From assembly GCF_904846215.1 (NCBI RefSeq), contig NZ_CAJGZK010000002.1:1-64000 (forward strand): a stretch of DNA of 64,000 bases. The letters run 5' to 3'. Every line of letters starts with the position of its first letter. The stretch's first letter is position 1. This DNA is from Psychrobacter glacincola (lineage in GTDB: Bacteria; Pseudomonadota; Gammaproteobacteria; Pseudomonadales; Moraxellaceae). A program made the position numbers and the translations under genes. Below, piece after piece: positions 19,343 to 29,282 of this stretch. The notes beneath the pieces were generated by a model. The model did not search any database. It was not told where the DNA came from and was given only the letters and a program-made list of their open reading frames with translations.

Positions 19343-19590
19343 TGTTGTTCCTTAGCAGATACAGAATAGGAGTTATGATACGAATGGTTTTTTGATAGCG
19401 ACGATTATACGGAATTGAGCGCTCAATTTATAGGCTTGGCTACGTTTAAAATAAATCTATAGTCAATACGATACCTGCCTACCATTTGCAACATGCTCCT
19501 CTGCCCGTCCCATCATCTTATCAAGCGTTATAACCTCCTTCCTTTAACCTAGATTTTGATGGTCGCCAATACCAAACAGATTCGATAAGG

Positions 19591-19727
19591 TATAGTCAGA
19601 GAAAAGTAATATCGATACATCAAGTACTGCTGATATTAATTTTTCTTGCTTGCTGTAGCTAGCAGACAGAGGCTGCAAAAAATTTATACCAGCAGCACTG
19701 TAGCGTTTTTGAGATATTTTAACTATA
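19591..19727. repeat. TA-ended MITE-like repeat, A/B type (R3)
   Basis: It reads TATAGTCAGAGAAAAGTAAT at the left and GAGATATTTTAACTATA at the right, with the palindromic gtactgctg ... ccagcagcac core. It overlaps by a few bases the end of a decayed reading frame (19723-19962). Orientation is opposite to R4, R6 and R7. Confidence 0.85.
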
Positions 19728-19962
19728 ACTCAATAATTTGCGTAAAACAGCATTGATTGACTTTTAGATGTTTACGCCAATTGGGGAAAGATTTTTCTAA
19801 TATAAGAAGGCGATAATAGTCAAGATAGTGGATGTTTTGAGCTTTAGCAAAGACCCAATAGGTAGGTTGACCGTTTTGAACAAGCTAACTGAGAACGATG
19901 GGCTTGATACCACTGGATAGGCGCTTCGGATCTTGTCCGTTGCGATTTTGATTCATAGCCAT
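19723..19962 (-). pseudogene. Decayed reading frame, family unknown
   Basis: An 80-codon minus-strand frame (MAMNQNRNGQ... to ...TQIIEL) is broken by one in-frame TAG at codon 26. The part after the break (VQNGQPTYWVFAKAQNIHYL) looks protein-like. Its final stop falls in the terminal TATAG of repeat R3, so the repeat may have inserted into the gene. The rest of the 19343-20101 gap holds only R3 and a hairpin. Confidence 0.3.
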
Positions 19963-20021
19963 GGCTAACCTAGCCAAATTTACACCTAGGTATTAGCTAT
20001 TTTTTATAGGACATTAAAATA

Positions 20022-20048
20022 GTTTGCTACTATTTTATAATAGCAAAC
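20022..20048 (-). terminator. Hairpin downstream of apbC
   Basis: The arms gtttgcta and tagcaaac lie 54 bp after the apbC stop on the minus strand. The T tail is weak, so terminator function is only probable. Confidence 0.35.
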
Positions 20049-20101
20049 CATAGCCCATTAAACATTAAAACGCTGCGACTCTTAGCATTAAAGATTCGTT
20101 A

Positions 20102-21328
20102 TTAAAAAATACGCTTATCATCAGCTGGTTTAGCAAACTTGTTAATATTGGTTTCGATATTTTTAGCAATGCTTAGATAGTAGGATGCAAAATCATCATC
20201 AACTAAGACGCTTGGCTCACCTTTATCTACCTGTGCACGGATAGCACTTGCCAACGGTAGCTGTCCTAGTAGCGGCACTTGATATTGCTCAGCGATTTTT
20301 TCGCCGCCGCCCGTACCAAAGATGGCTTCGGTATGATTGCAATTGCTACAAGTGTGCAGCGCCATGTTTTCAACCACGCCAAGCACAGGGATATTGGTTT
20401 TGTTGAACATCTCAATGCCTTTTTGGGCATCAAGTAACGCAATATGCTGCGGTGTCGTCACAATAACAGCGCCCGTCATCGGAATACGCTGAGCAAGCGT
20501 GAGCTGGATATCACCGGTACCTGGCGGCATATCAATCACTAAGTAATCTAACTGTGGCCAATTGGTTTGATTGTATAGCTGCATCAACGCACCGGTGGCT
20601 TTTGGACCACGCCAGGCGACAGGTGTATTGTCACCACCAAGTAAGCTACCAATCGATAACATCGCCAGTCCATGCGCATTGATAGGCACAAACTGTTCAT
20701 TTTCAAGCTCAGGTTTGACACCAGCCACACCTAGCATCGCTGGCATACTGGGACCATAGATATCAGCATCCAATACCCCGACACGATTACCGAGCTTTTG
20801 TAATGCCAAGGCGATATTGACCGTGGTGGTTGATTTACCCACGCCGCCTTTACCAGAAGCGACGACAATGATATGACGAATACGCGGATGAGCGGACAAT
20901 GATGCTTGGGTTGGAGCCGGCTTAGTGATGGGTGGTTCAGCATTTACTGCATTATTATTAGTCTTGGCGCCAGGATTACTTTGACTGTTCATCGCATTGG
21001 TGGTTTTTGGCATTGCTTTTGGCAAGCTTGAACCCGCACCTTTCATCGGCGCTGGTATCCTTACATTCATATGAATGGTTTGAATGCCATGCGGCTGCAA
21101 TAGCTGACCAAGCTCTTTCTGAATGGTTTCAGGATCGCTTTCAGGTGGTAGGCGTAAGTCTAATGTGAGCTGATTACCACTGCGCTCAAGACCCGTGACC
21201 ATCATGGCAATACTGCTATCACCAACCTGATAACCGAGCAATACTATATCAACAGCGGTATCAAGCGCCGCTTTCTGCTCTGGACTTTCCGTTTGTGCGG
21301 TGGGTTTTTTATTCATAAAGTTAAACAT
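20102..21328 (-). CDS. apbC: Iron-sulfur cluster carrier protein (Mrp/NBP35 type)
   Basis: This 408-residue cytoplasmic P-loop ATPase carries and transfers Fe-S clusters. It has an N-terminal domain of the MIP18/DUF59 type (about 20-95), a low-complexity Asn/Pro/Ala linker (about 100-145), then the deviant Walker A GKGGVGKST (159-167) and a CSNC cluster-binding pair near 330 in HTCSNCNHTEAIFGTGGG. It is often beside metG in proteobacteria; here metG lies 5.4 kb away with the ketone-body module between them. Transcribed alone. Confidence 0.92.
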   Translation of the reverse strand: MFNFMNKKPTAQTESPEQKAALDTAVDIVLLGYQVGDSSIAMMVTGLERSGNQLTLDLRLPPESDPETIQKELGQLLQPHGIQTIHMNVRIPAPMKGAGSSLPKAMPKTTNAMNSQSNPGAKTNNNAVNAEPPITKPAPTQASLSAHPRIRHIIVVASGKGGVGKSTTTVNIALALQKLGNRVGVLDADIYGPSMPAMLGVAGVKPELENEQFVPINAHGLAMLSIGSLLGGDNTPVAWRGPKATGALMQLYNQTNWPQLDYLVIDMPPGTGDIQLTLAQRIPMTGAVIVTTPQHIALLDAQKGIEMFNKTNIPVLGVVENMALHTCSNCNHTEAIFGTGGGEKIAEQYQVPLLGQLPLASAIRAQVDKGEPSVLVDDDFASYYLSIAKNIETNINKFAKPADDKRIF

Positions 21329-21538
21329 AGCGACCGTGACTGCCTATACAAGTGGGTTGGTATGCTAAAAAGTATTATTCATACTATAACGTGAATAATT
21401 AACGACAGAAGCCATAAACTTTTTAGCCAAACCTTTTATCGTATTAGTGTAGCGCAATTGCAAGTATAAAAAAACCATGATGCCAGTAGGACAGCGTTTT
21501 GCGTAACACCTCTAACCTGCGATGCCGTTAATTGATGA

Positions 21539-21916
21539 CTAACTTATGAATCCCTTTAACCAATAAACAAAAACTGAGAAGCAATAAATAAACAAATAGA
21601 TCAGCACACCTAGCAGCTGACGCGTCTCATCAACCCCATAAGTATGATAAATAGCTTGAGCATCCGGCGCCTCTAATCGCAGAACATCTAGTGCATCAGA
21701 CACGGTCATCTGAGCCGCTAATATCTCATCATCAGAGCTCATAAGAGCGCCAGCAGTACATTCCTCATAAGCAAATATCCTAGAGCGATTGGGCAGCTGC
21801 TCCAATAGCTGCCAAGCAAGTTTGGGCTTAATCAATACTATGATATCGACAATATCAATAGGACGTAATGCCTTTACCGCATCAATTGCTTGCTTAAAAT
21901 TCTGTTTTTCAATAGC
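21539..21916 (-). pseudogene. Remnant of an MgtE-type magnesium transporter gene
   Basis: The minus-strand frame starting after a TAA at 21917 reads AIEKQNFKQAIDAVKALRPI, then DIVDIIVLIKPKLAWQLLEQ, which looks like the MgtE N domain (pattern ...PxDIxDLLxxL...). YEECTAGALMS then matches the end of that domain (typically YPExTAGxLM), and TVSDALDVLRLEAPDAQAIY matches the first CBS domain. The frame then ends in a hydrophobic tail GVLIYLFIYCFSVFVYWL that could be the transporter's last helix. The central N-domain repeats, the second CBS domain and most membrane segments are missing. A functional channel is not possible. Two internal deletions are inferred. Confidence 0.6.
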
Positions 21917-21962
21917 TTAGCTTAACTTTACTGTGCGCCGCAAATAGCCCAGCGAGTGCTCA

Positions 21963-21989
21963 TAAAAAAGAGCCAATATCATTGGCTCT
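21963..21989 (-). terminator. Hairpin with T-run on the minus strand
   Basis: The arms agagccaat and attggctct lie next to a run of six As, which is a T tract on the minus strand. It lies downstream of the ketone-body operon, beyond repeat R4, and probably ends transcription from it. Confidence 0.75.
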
Positions 21990-22051
21990 GGTCAATATAA
22001 AGCTAAATCCTAATCGATTGGTCTTTTTTAGCAAGCTGATGCCTATGAAGC

Positions 22052-22189
22052 TATAGTCAAAATACTCTAAAAACGCTACGGTACTGCTGGTACAAATTTT
22101 TTGCAGCCTCTGTCTGCATGGGCACAGCAAGCAAGAAAAATTGATACCAGCAGTACATAATGTGTCGATATTACTTTTCACTGACTATA
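22052..22189. repeat. TA-ended MITE-like repeat, A/B type (R4)
   Basis: It begins TATAGTCAAAATACTCTAAA and ends TTACTTTTCACTGACTATA, with the core gtactgctggt ... accagcagtac able to fold as a long hairpin. It lies between the 3-hydroxybutyrate dehydrogenase stop and its terminator, so it is likely transcribed within that mRNA. Confidence 0.88.
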
Positions 22190-22206
22190 AAAGACCAAGT
22201 CATTCC

Positions 22207-23007
22207 TTAATTCATAAACCAGCCGTGGCTTGCGACAATGGATTGTCCGGTAAAAACATTGCTTGGAAATGCGGCTAAAAATAAAGCCAATTGAGCAATG
22301 TCATCGACAGTGGTGAACTCTTTATCCACGGTATTGACCAGCATGATGTCATTTACTACGGACGCTTCACTGATGCCTTTTTCAGCCGCTTGCTGCGGGA
22401 TTTGTTTTTCGACCAAAGGTGTTTTGACAAACCCTGGGCATATCACATGCGTGCGCACATTGTAGGCAGCGCCCTCTTTTGCTAATACCCGGCATAGACC
22501 AAGCAAACCATGTTTGGCAGTGACATAAGGCGCTTTAAACATGGATGCTTCATGCGAGTGCACAGAGCCCATATAAATCACGGTACCACCTTTATCCTCT
22601 TTATACATATGCTGTATGGCAGCTTTGGTGGTCAAAAACGCACCATCGAGATGGATAGCGAGCATTTTTTTCCAATCATCAAACGCCATCTTATTGATGG
22701 GGTCAATGATTTGGATACCAGCGTTAGACACCAGAATATCAATACCACCAAAGGTATCGACCAATTTTTGAACACCCTCATTAACAGCAGCTTCAGACGT
22801 CACATCCATTGCAATTGCAAGGGCACGCCCGCCTGCTGCTTCAATAGCATCAACGGTTTGCTGAGCCGCTTCAATATTGATATCGGCAATACCGACCGCA
22901 GCGCCTGCCTTGGCATAAGTTTCAGCGATATCACGTCCGATACCGCTGGCAGCACCGGTGACTAATACCACTTTACCGGTCAAATCCTGTTGTAAGTGGG
23001 TCGCCAT
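22207..23007 (-). CDS. bdhA: 3-hydroxybutyrate dehydrogenase
   Basis: This is a 266-residue short-chain dehydrogenase that oxidises D-3-hydroxybutyrate to acetoacetate with NAD+. Visible motifs are the cofactor loop TGAASGIG (about 17-24), NAG in VSNAGIQI, and the catalytic Ser-Tyr-Lys set in MGSVHSHEA and YVTAKHG. The [17 protein letters not shown] segment is typical of D-3-hydroxybutyrate dehydrogenases. It follows the CoA-transferase B gene by 76 bp on the same strand, which supports this substrate. Cytoplasmic. Confidence 0.9.
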   Translation of the reverse strand: MATHLQQDLTGKVVLVTGAASGIGRDIAETYAKAGAAVGIADINIEAAQQTVDAIEAAGGRALAIAMDVTSEAAVNEGVQKLVDTFGGIDILVSNAGIQIIDPINKMAFDDWKKMLAIHLDGAFLTTKAAIQHMYKEDKGGTVIYMGSVHSHEASMFKAPYVTAKHGLLGLCRVLAKEGAAYNVRTHVICPGFVKTPLVEKQIPQQAAEKGISEASVVNDIMLVNTVDKEFTTVDDIAQLALFLAAFPSNVFTGQSIVASHGWFMN

Positions 23008-23083
23008 AAATTGTCCTTAATAATGATAAATTGAGCATCTACTCTTTATTGGTGCGCATACATAGCCATACTTAATGCGCTTT

Positions 23084-23713
23084 TTATTGATGAATGGTCA
23101 CTGGCGTTTTCTCTTGTAGCTCATCGAAGCTCACACCATCCGCCAGCTCAACCAACTTTAGACCATTATCAGTCACATCAAGTACCGCAAGCTCAGTAAT
23201 AATGCGATCAACGACCCCTTTGCCTGTCAATGGCAGCTCGCAATTGGCAAGGATTTTTGGCTCGCCGTGTTTATTTACTTGTTCCATCAATACAATCACA
23301 CGCTGCACGCCTGCGACCAAATCCATCGCACCGCCCATACCCTTGACCATCTTTTTGGGAATCATCCAGTTCGCCAAATCGCCCTGCTCTGAGACTTCCA
23401 TCGCGCCCAATATCGCAAGATTGACGTGACCGCCACGAATCATCGCAAACGACTCTGAACTACTAAAATAACTGGCGCCCGATTCGGTAGTGACAGTTTG
23501 TTTACCCGCATTAATCAAATCTGCATCGACGTTTTCTTCGGTCGGAAACTCGCCAATACCTAACAAGCCATTTTCTGACTGTAGCCAGACATCGACGTTT
23601 TTAGGGATATAATTGGCGACTAGCGTTGGTAGACCGATCCCTAAGTTGACATAATAACCGTCTTGTAGCTCTTGTGCAGCGCGCTGTGCCATCTGCTCTC
23701 TTGTCCATGCCAT
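23084..23713 (-). CDS. scoB: Succinyl-CoA:3-ketoacid (acetoacetate) CoA-transferase subunit B
   Basis: This is the beta subunit of a type I CoA-transferase that activates acetoacetate with CoA from succinyl-CoA (or acetyl-CoA). It is 209 residues long. The catalytic glutamate is Glu47 in [11 protein letters not shown], the family signature. [11 protein letters not shown] and [12 protein letters not shown] are also typical. It follows the A subunit by 68 bp. AtoA is the other common name, and the acyl-CoA donor cannot be told from sequence alone. Confidence 0.93.
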   Translation of the reverse strand: MAWTREQMAQRAAQELQDGYYVNLGIGLPTLVANYIPKNVDVWLQSENGLLGIGEFPTEENVDADLINAGKQTVTTESGASYFSSSESFAMIRGGHVNLAILGAMEVSEQGDLANWMIPKKMVKGMGGAMDLVAGVQRVIVLMEQVNKHGEPKILANCELPLTGKGVVDRIITELAVLDVTDNGLKLVELADGVSFDELQEKTPVTIHQ

Positions 23714-23781
23714 GGTAACTTCCTTAATTTTTACGATATTCTAGTATTATCAATTCGATTATTTATTAGTTCTTTGCAGCT

Positions 23782-24495
23782 CTAAGCGCCTTCAACTGCT
23801 TTAGTGGTGGTTTTTTCGATACGCTTTTCAGGATTGCTGTTCAAGATGATACGCTGCACAAAGATACCCGGCAAATGAATCTCATCAGGGTCAAAGGTAC
23901 CTGTTTCTACGATTTCTTCAACTTCAACAATGGTTATCTTACCTGCCATCGCACAGTCTGGATTAAAATTACGAGCGGTTTTATTAAAAATTAAGTTACC
24001 CGCTTTATCGGCTTTCTGCGCTTTGATCAATGCCACATCAGCACGCAATGAATGTTCAAGCACATAGGTTCGACCATCAAAATCACGCGTCTCTTTACCT
24101 TCAGCGACCAGTGTACCGACGCCGGTTGCGGTATAAAATGCCGGAATACCAGCGCCACCCGAACGCAGTTTTTCTGCTAATGTACCTTGCGGGGTCAGCT
24201 CAACGTCTAACTCGCCTGCCAAGTATTGGCGCTCAAACTCTTTATTTTCACCCACATAAGATGAGATCATTTTTTTAATCTGACGCGTCTGTAACAGTAG
24301 TCCCAAGCCAAAGTCATCGACTCCTGCGTTATTACTGATACAGGTCAAATCTTTAACACCACTATCACGTAATGCTTCGATTAACGCTTCCGGAATGCCG
24401 CATAGACCAAAACCACCGATAGCAAGCGTTTGTCCATCGCTAACGATACCTTTTAGCGCCGCTTCAGCGCTGTCATACACTTTTGATTGACTCAT
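23782..24495 (-). CDS. scoA: Succinyl-CoA:3-ketoacid (acetoacetate) CoA-transferase subunit A
   Basis: This is the alpha subunit that pairs with the downstream B subunit. It is 237 residues long with [15 protein letters not shown] near 28-42 and the [21 protein letters not shown] segment typical of the family. GGAGATAAGC precedes the ATG. It is the first gene of the minus-strand scoA-scoB-bdhA operon and is divergent from a GntP-type permease. Together the set imports and breaks down 3-hydroxybutyrate to acetoacetyl-CoA. Confidence 0.93.
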   Translation of the reverse strand: MSQSKVYDSAEAALKGIVSDGQTLAIGGFGLCGIPEALIEALRDSGVKDLTCISNNAGVDDFGLGLLLQTRQIKKMISSYVGENKEFERQYLAGELDVELTPQGTLAEKLRSGGAGIPAFYTATGVGTLVAEGKETRDFDGRTYVLEHSLRADVALIKAQKADKAGNLIFNKTARNFNPDCAMAGKITIVEVEEIVETGTFDPDEIHLPGIFVQRIILNSNPEKRIEKTTTKAVEGA

Positions 24496-24806
24496 GCTTA
24501 TCTCCTTGCAAGTCTATTTTTTGTTATTAACTTCTATCATTAATAATTATGAATAGGTTATATTACTCAATATCTATATTAATACAATTTCTATCGATAT
24601 ATCATCTATAAGATTCTTATGCTAAGTTAACATATTATTCTCGTAGCGAGAAGAGAATAACAACAAGAACATACAGGCCAGCGCAGTAGTAGCATATACG
24701 GTAGGACAATATCGTCTTAAGACAGACTTACGTTTGATTAATTTTATTGACCGATATTGATATGCCGGGCATACTCGCTGCCTTAATTTTGCCAAGGAGG
24801 GCGATC
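24496..24806. promoter_or_regulatory. Divergent promoter region of the hydroxybutyrate genes
   Basis: About 310 bases lie between scoA (-) and the permease (+). They are very A+T-rich around 24540-24640. No regulator gene is adjacent, and I see no clear operator or sigma-54 pair. AAGGAGGG near 24794-24801 is a strong ribosome site that fixes the permease start at 24807. Confidence 0.5.
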
Positions 24807-26222
24807 ATGTTTAGCACCTTTGCTATTGTCATTACTTTATTACTTTTGATGTTCTTTGCGTATCGCGGTTATTCGGTACTGATTTTAGCGCCGATTATGG
24901 CTGCTTTAGCCGTACTACTTTCAGGTGATTTTTTAAGCAGTATTCCTGCCTATACCGATGTATTCATGGGCGCATTGAGCGGCTTCCTACTCAAATTCTT
25001 TCCCATTTTCTTACTCGGCGCACTCTTTGGGCGTTTGATGGCAGACTCTGGGGCGGCAACAGCGATTGCCAAAACCGTGGTCGAAAAGCTTGGCGCCAGT
25101 AAAGCGATTTTGGCGGTTATCTTAGTTTGTGGTATTTTGACCTACGGCGGTGTATCACTGTTCGTTGTGGCATTTGCTATCTATCCAATCGCCAAAGATT
25201 TATTCAAAGCCGCTGATATTCCTAAGCGCTTGATTCCAGCAGCGATTGCACTAGGTTCGTTCACCTTTACCATGACTGCATTACCCGGCACGCCTGCCAT
25301 TCAGAATGCTATTCCGATTCCTTACTATAATACCAACGTATTTGCCGCACCTATCTTGGGTCTTATTGGCGGTACGGTGATGTTTATCGGTGGCTGGCTA
25401 TGGTTGCAATCACGAGCCAGAAAAGCCAATGCTGCAGGCGAAGGTTATGGTCAACATGACGAAGAGAATGTGGGCAGCGTTGGGGCAGCCAAACAAGAAA
25501 CTGAAGTATTAAATACGCATCATACCTCATTCACCGTTGCGATGATTCCGCTGATACTGGTCATCAGTTTGAATGCTTTACTGACCTATTTTATCTTCCC
25601 ATCGATGGATTTTAGTGGTCTACAGACTCAGTTTCCAGATTTGAATATCGCAGGCTCGCTTGGGCTATGGTCGATTATCCTCTCATTGGTTGTAGCTTGT
25701 ATCGTGCTAATCGTCATGCGTCTCGGTCATTGGACCAACCTACAAAAAACCATTAACCGTGGTACTTATGACTCGATGTTGCCGATTTTTAATACGGCAT
25801 CAGAAGTTGGCTATGGTGCCGTTATCGCCTCATTAGCAGGCTTTCTGCTCATTCGTGATAGTATCTTGAACCTAACACCAGACAATCCACTCATCTCAGA
25901 AGCCGTCGCTATGACCACGCTGGCTGGTATTACTGGCTCATCATCTGGTGGTTTGAGTATCGCCCTATCTACCTTGGGTGAAGACTATCTCAGAATGGCA
26001 GTCGCTGCTGGTATTGATCCAGAGCTGATGCACCGAGTGGCTGTGATGGCAGCGGGCGGTTTGGATACCTTACCACATAGTGGCGCGGTCATTACCTTGC
26101 TTGCGATTTGTGGTCTGACGCATAAACAGTCCTATTTAAACTTGGCAATGGTCACCATGGTGATTCCACTGATTGCTGTCGTCGTTGTCATTACCTTGGG
26201 CACGATATTTGGTTCATTTTAA
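24807..26222 (+). CDS. GntP-family permease, probably for 3-hydroxybutyrate
   Basis: This is an inner-membrane transporter of the gluconate:H+ symporter (GntP) family with about 12-14 hydrophobic segments over 471 residues. Family-like segments include LGSFTFTMTALPGTPAIQN and TGSSSGGLSIALS. The strong AAGGAGGG before ATG 24807 (MFSTFAIVIT) decides the start; an upstream in-frame start would add 20 residues. Its divergence from scoA-scoB-bdhA suggests D-3-hydroxybutyrate rather than gluconate as substrate, which is an inference from context. A strong terminator follows. Confidence 0.85.
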   Translation: MFSTFAIVITLLLLMFFAYRGYSVLILAPIMAALAVLLSGDFLSSIPAYTDVFMGALSGFLLKFFPIFLLGALFGRLMADSGAATAIAKTVVEKLGASKAILAVILVCGILTYGGVSLFVVAFAIYPIAKDLFKAADIPKRLIPAAIALGSFTFTMTALPGTPAIQNAIPIPYYNTNVFAAPILGLIGGTVMFIGGWLWLQSRARKANAAGEGYGQHDEENVGSVGAAKQETEVLNTHHTSFTVAMIPLILVISLNALLTYFIFPSMDFSGLQTQFPDLNIAGSLGLWSIILSLVVACIVLIVMRLGHWTNLQKTINRGTYDSMLPIFNTASEVGYGAVIASLAGFLLIRDSILNLTPDNPLISEAVAMTTLAGITGSSSGGLSIALSTLGEDYLRMAVAAGIDPELMHRVAVMAAGGLDTLPHSGAVITLLAICGLTHKQSYLNLAMVTMVIPLIAVVVVITLGTIFGSF

Positions 26223-26296
26223 CTGGGTTGAGTTAGTGAAGCCTGTCATGAATTCAATTTAAAAAAGGGACAGTGCTACTGTTTTAAATTGACTAT

Positions 26297-26330
26297 AAAA
26301 CCCGCTAAGCTTTTGCTTGGCGGGTTTTTT
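26297..26330 (+). terminator. Rho-independent terminator of the GntP-type permease
   Basis: The arms aaaacccgctaagc and gcttggcgggtttt are followed by Ts, 75 bp after the permease stop. Confidence 0.92.
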
Positions 26331-26395
26331 GATGAGCGCTTTATAAGGTTTCAGGGTGTTTAACTTTGATGATATAGTGAGTTTATTACAAAAGT

Positions 26396-26644
26396 GTTAT
26401 AGCGCTATTGGTATAAATTTTACTGGCGTGCTGCGTTCCCAGAGGCTGCGCAAAATTCATACCAATAGCGCGTTTAAATTTTCATAACATTTTTATTTTC
26501 ATCTGAATATACACCGCGATGAATGAAGGGCACTTAAATTATAACGCACTACTGGTATAAATTTTACTGGCGTGCTGCGTTCCCAAAGGCTGCGCAAAAT
26601 TCATACCAATAGCGCTGTACTCTTCTAAAAGTGAATCAACTATA
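26396..26644. repeat. Two direct copies of a palindromic repeat related to the MITEs
   Basis: The palindromic unit gcgctattggtataaatttt ... aattcataccaatagcgc occurs at about 26402-26471 and again at 26544-26615, about 140 bp apart. The second copy continues to a TATA tip (26644) whose inward reading TATAGTTGATTCACTTTTAG is the C-type end of the other repeats. AAAAGTGTTATA just before the first copy resembles the inner part of the IS630 terminal repeat at 60.9 kb. It lies between the permease terminator and metG. Confidence 0.8.
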
Positions 26645-26762
26645 GCGCTGATTACCGTATTAATTCATAAGGAATATCACAAATTTAGCCGAATTACGGT
26701 ATCATAGGCACACTTTTTCAATTTCTATTGATAACCAACCCGTTTATACAAAAATATAGGTG

Positions 26763-28859
26763 ATGAAAGTGCGTGAGATTCTAGTAACCAGTGCGCTGCC
26801 CTACGCCAATGGTGACATCCATTTGGGGCATCTTGTAGAGTATATCCAAACGGATATTTGGGTGCGATCGATGAAGGCGCAAGGTCATAAGGTGACTTAT
26901 GTCTGTGCGGATGATGCTCATGGTACTGCAATCATGCTCAAAGCCGAAGACAATGGCGTCACGCCAGAACAGCAAATTGCCAATGTGCAAGCCGCTCATG
27001 AAGCCGATTTTGCCAAGTTTTTGATTAATTTTGACAATTATCATTCAACCCATTCAGAAGAGAATCGAGAATTCTCTGAGCTGATTTATCGTCGACTTAG
27101 AGATGCCGGTCATATCTCCACCCGTGACGTCGAGCAGCTTTTTGACCCTGAAAAGCAGCTATTTTTAGCCGATCGTTTTGTTAAAGGTACCTGCCCTGAA
27201 TGCGGCGCTGCTGATCAATATGGGGATAACTGTGAAGTTTGCGGTACGACTTATGACGCGACAGAGCTTAAAGATCCGCACTCTACCTTATCAAATGCGA
27301 CGCCTATTCTAAAAACCTCAAAGCATTATTTCTTTGATTTACCAGAGTTTGAGCAATTCTTAAAAGACTGGACGCGTAGTGACAATCGTTTGCAAACGTC
27401 GGTCGCCAATAAACTGCAAGAATGGTTTGACGCTGGGCTTACCAGCTGGGATATCTCACGCGATGCGCCCTACTTTGGTTTTCAAATCCCTGATACGCCA
27501 AGTGATGAGCCAGACAAATACTTCTATGTCTGGCTAGATGCGCCTGTCGGCTATATGGCAAGCTTTAAGAACTTGTGCGATAAGCGCGCTGGTACCGATG
27601 ATGCGCTTGATTTTGATCATTATTGGGCGCAAGAAAACGAGCATAAAACCGAAGTGTATCACTTCATCGGTAAAGACATTGTTTACTTCCATGCGCTATT
27701 TTGGCCGGCAATGCTTGCTGGTAGTGAGCTGCGTACCCCAACTGGCGTCTTTGCTCATGGCTTCTTGATGGTCAATGGCGAGAAGATGAGCAAGTCACGC
27801 GGCACCTTTATTAAAGCCGACACTTATGCTGAGCATTTGCATCCTGAGTACTTGCGTTATTACTTCGCCAGTAAGCTGTCTGACAAAGTCGAGGATATCA
27901 ACCTTGATTTAGAAGACTTTATGCAAAAGGTCAACTCTGACTTGGTCGGTAAAGTGGTCAATATCGCCAGTCGTAGCGCTGGATTTTTGGTCAAAAAATA
28001 TGATGGTATGCTCACAGAGGTCTGCGCTGAGCCAAGTTTATTAGAAGATATTACCAAAACCGGTGATGAGATTGCTGCCGCTTATGAAAATCGCGAGTTT
28101 TCACGTGCCATGCGCCTAATCATGCAATGCGCCGATAAAGCCAATGAATACATTGATGAGAAAAAACCGTGGGCACTTGCCAAGGTTGAAGGGTCAGAGC
28201 AAGAAGTTCAAGATGTCTGCTCGGTTGCAATCAATATCTTCCGCCAATTAATGGTATATCTAGCGCCTGTACTGCCTGAGCTGACTGAAAATGCTAGAGA
28301 GTTTTTGAACATTGAGAATTTAAGCTTTGCCAGTCGTAATGAGTGGCTACTTGGACATAAAATCAATAAGTTCAAGCCACTCATGCAGCGTATTGAGGAA
28401 AAAGACATCGCAGCGATGGTTGATGCCTCAAAAGCGTCGTTAACGCAAACAGAGACGTCAATTACTAATAAAGATAGCAAACTATTCGAAAAAAACGAGC
28501 CTGCCGCAGCAACAGATGCTGAGCAAACAGACTATATCGGTATTGATGACTTTGCCAAAGTTGAGATGAAAGTTGCGCACGTTTTAGCCTGTAACCATGT
28601 CGAAGGCGCTGATAAATTGCTGCAATTTACCTTAGATGTTGGCGAAGACAAGCCGCGTAACGTATTCAGTGGTATTCGTAAGTTTTATGAGCCTGAGCAA
28701 CTACAAGGTAAAAAGGTGATTTGCGTGACCAATCTTGCCCCGCGTAAGATGAAATTTGGCATCTCGGAAGGCATGATACTGTCTGCTGGTGACCCAAAAA
28801 CTGGACTAACGGTCATTACCTTGGCTGATGATGTTAAAATAGGGACGACGTTGGCCTAA
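26763..28859 (+). CDS. metG: Methionyl-tRNA synthetase
   Basis: This enzyme charges tRNA-Met with methionine. It is 698 residues from ATG 26763. The HIGH-type motif is HLGH (20-23), a zinc knuckle region has CPEC and CEVC near 142-160, KMSKS lies near 343, and a C-terminal EMAP/Trbp111-like tRNA-binding domain (about 590-698) supports dimerisation. A GTG directly before (26760) could also start the frame; AATATAGGT upstream does not separate the two. Essential cytoplasmic enzyme, apparently monocistronic. Confidence 0.97.
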   Translation: MKVREILVTSALPYANGDIHLGHLVEYIQTDIWVRSMKAQGHKVTYVCADDAHGTAIMLKAEDNGVTPEQQIANVQAAHEADFAKFLINFDNYHSTHSEENREFSELIYRRLRDAGHISTRDVEQLFDPEKQLFLADRFVKGTCPECGAADQYGDNCEVCGTTYDATELKDPHSTLSNATPILKTSKHYFFDLPEFEQFLKDWTRSDNRLQTSVANKLQEWFDAGLTSWDISRDAPYFGFQIPDTPSDEPDKYFYVWLDAPVGYMASFKNLCDKRAGTDDALDFDHYWAQENEHKTEVYHFIGKDIVYFHALFWPAMLAGSELRTPTGVFAHGFLMVNGEKMSKSRGTFIKADTYAEHLHPEYLRYYFASKLSDKVEDINLDLEDFMQKVNSDLVGKVVNIASRSAGFLVKKYDGMLTEVCAEPSLLEDITKTGDEIAAAYENREFSRAMRLIMQCADKANEYIDEKKPWALAKVEGSEQEVQDVCSVAINIFRQLMVYLAPVLPELTENAREFLNIENLSFASRNEWLLGHKINKFKPLMQRIEEKDIAAMVDASKASLTQTETSITNKDSKLFEKNEPAAATDAEQTDYIGIDDFAKVEMKVAHVLACNHVEGADKLLQFTLDVGEDKPRNVFSGIRKFYEPEQLQGKKVICVTNLAPRKMKFGISEGMILSAGDPKTGLTVITLADDVKIGTTLA

Positions 28860-28994
28860 AAATATGAGGTGAGGGTTTGTCGAGCCTCTATTTGTGTAAG
28901 AAAAACTGTCTTTATCAACATAATGAACGCAGGGATTATCAGAATATTTACCCGTTCATTAGCGCAGATTGAGCCAATTTTTATACGAAAGTTA

Positions 28995-29131
28995 TATAGT
29001 CAGGGAAAAGTAATATCGATACATCAAGTACTGCTGATATTACTTTTCCTTGCTTGCTGTAGCTAGCCGACAGAGGCTGCAAAAAATTTATACCAACAGT
29101 ACTGTAGCGTTTTTGAGATATTTTAACTATA
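28995..29131. repeat. TA-ended MITE-like repeat, A/B type (R5)
   Basis: It begins TATAGTCAGGGAAAAGTAAT and ends GAGATATTTTAACTATA, almost identical to R3. Its right TATA tip coincides with the left TATA tip of the IR-flanked element at 29128-29833. Short open frames across it are not genes. Confidence 0.88.
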
Positions 29132-29211
29132 GTGAGTCTAAAGTTCATACCACTACTGTGCTAACGTGGTGAATGTCCAGCAAACCCCAGATAGCCATAA
29201 AGAACAACCAT

Positions 29212-29241
29212 AAAAAAACGGTCTGTTTAGACCGTTTTTTT
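29212..29241 (-). terminator. Terminator of the small exported protein gene
   Basis: A perfect hairpin with arms aaaaaaacggtct and agaccgttttttt lies 42 bp beyond the stop on the minus strand, inside the IR-flanked unit. It is symmetric and could act both ways. Confidence 0.9.
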
Positions 29242-29282
29242 AAAATTGATTTATAAGAGTGGATAAAAAGTAAGCTTTACAT

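Noticed and set aside
28869-29066. 65-codon open frame after metG
   Set aside because: Half of it lies in repeat R5, it has no ribosome site and no protein-like pattern.
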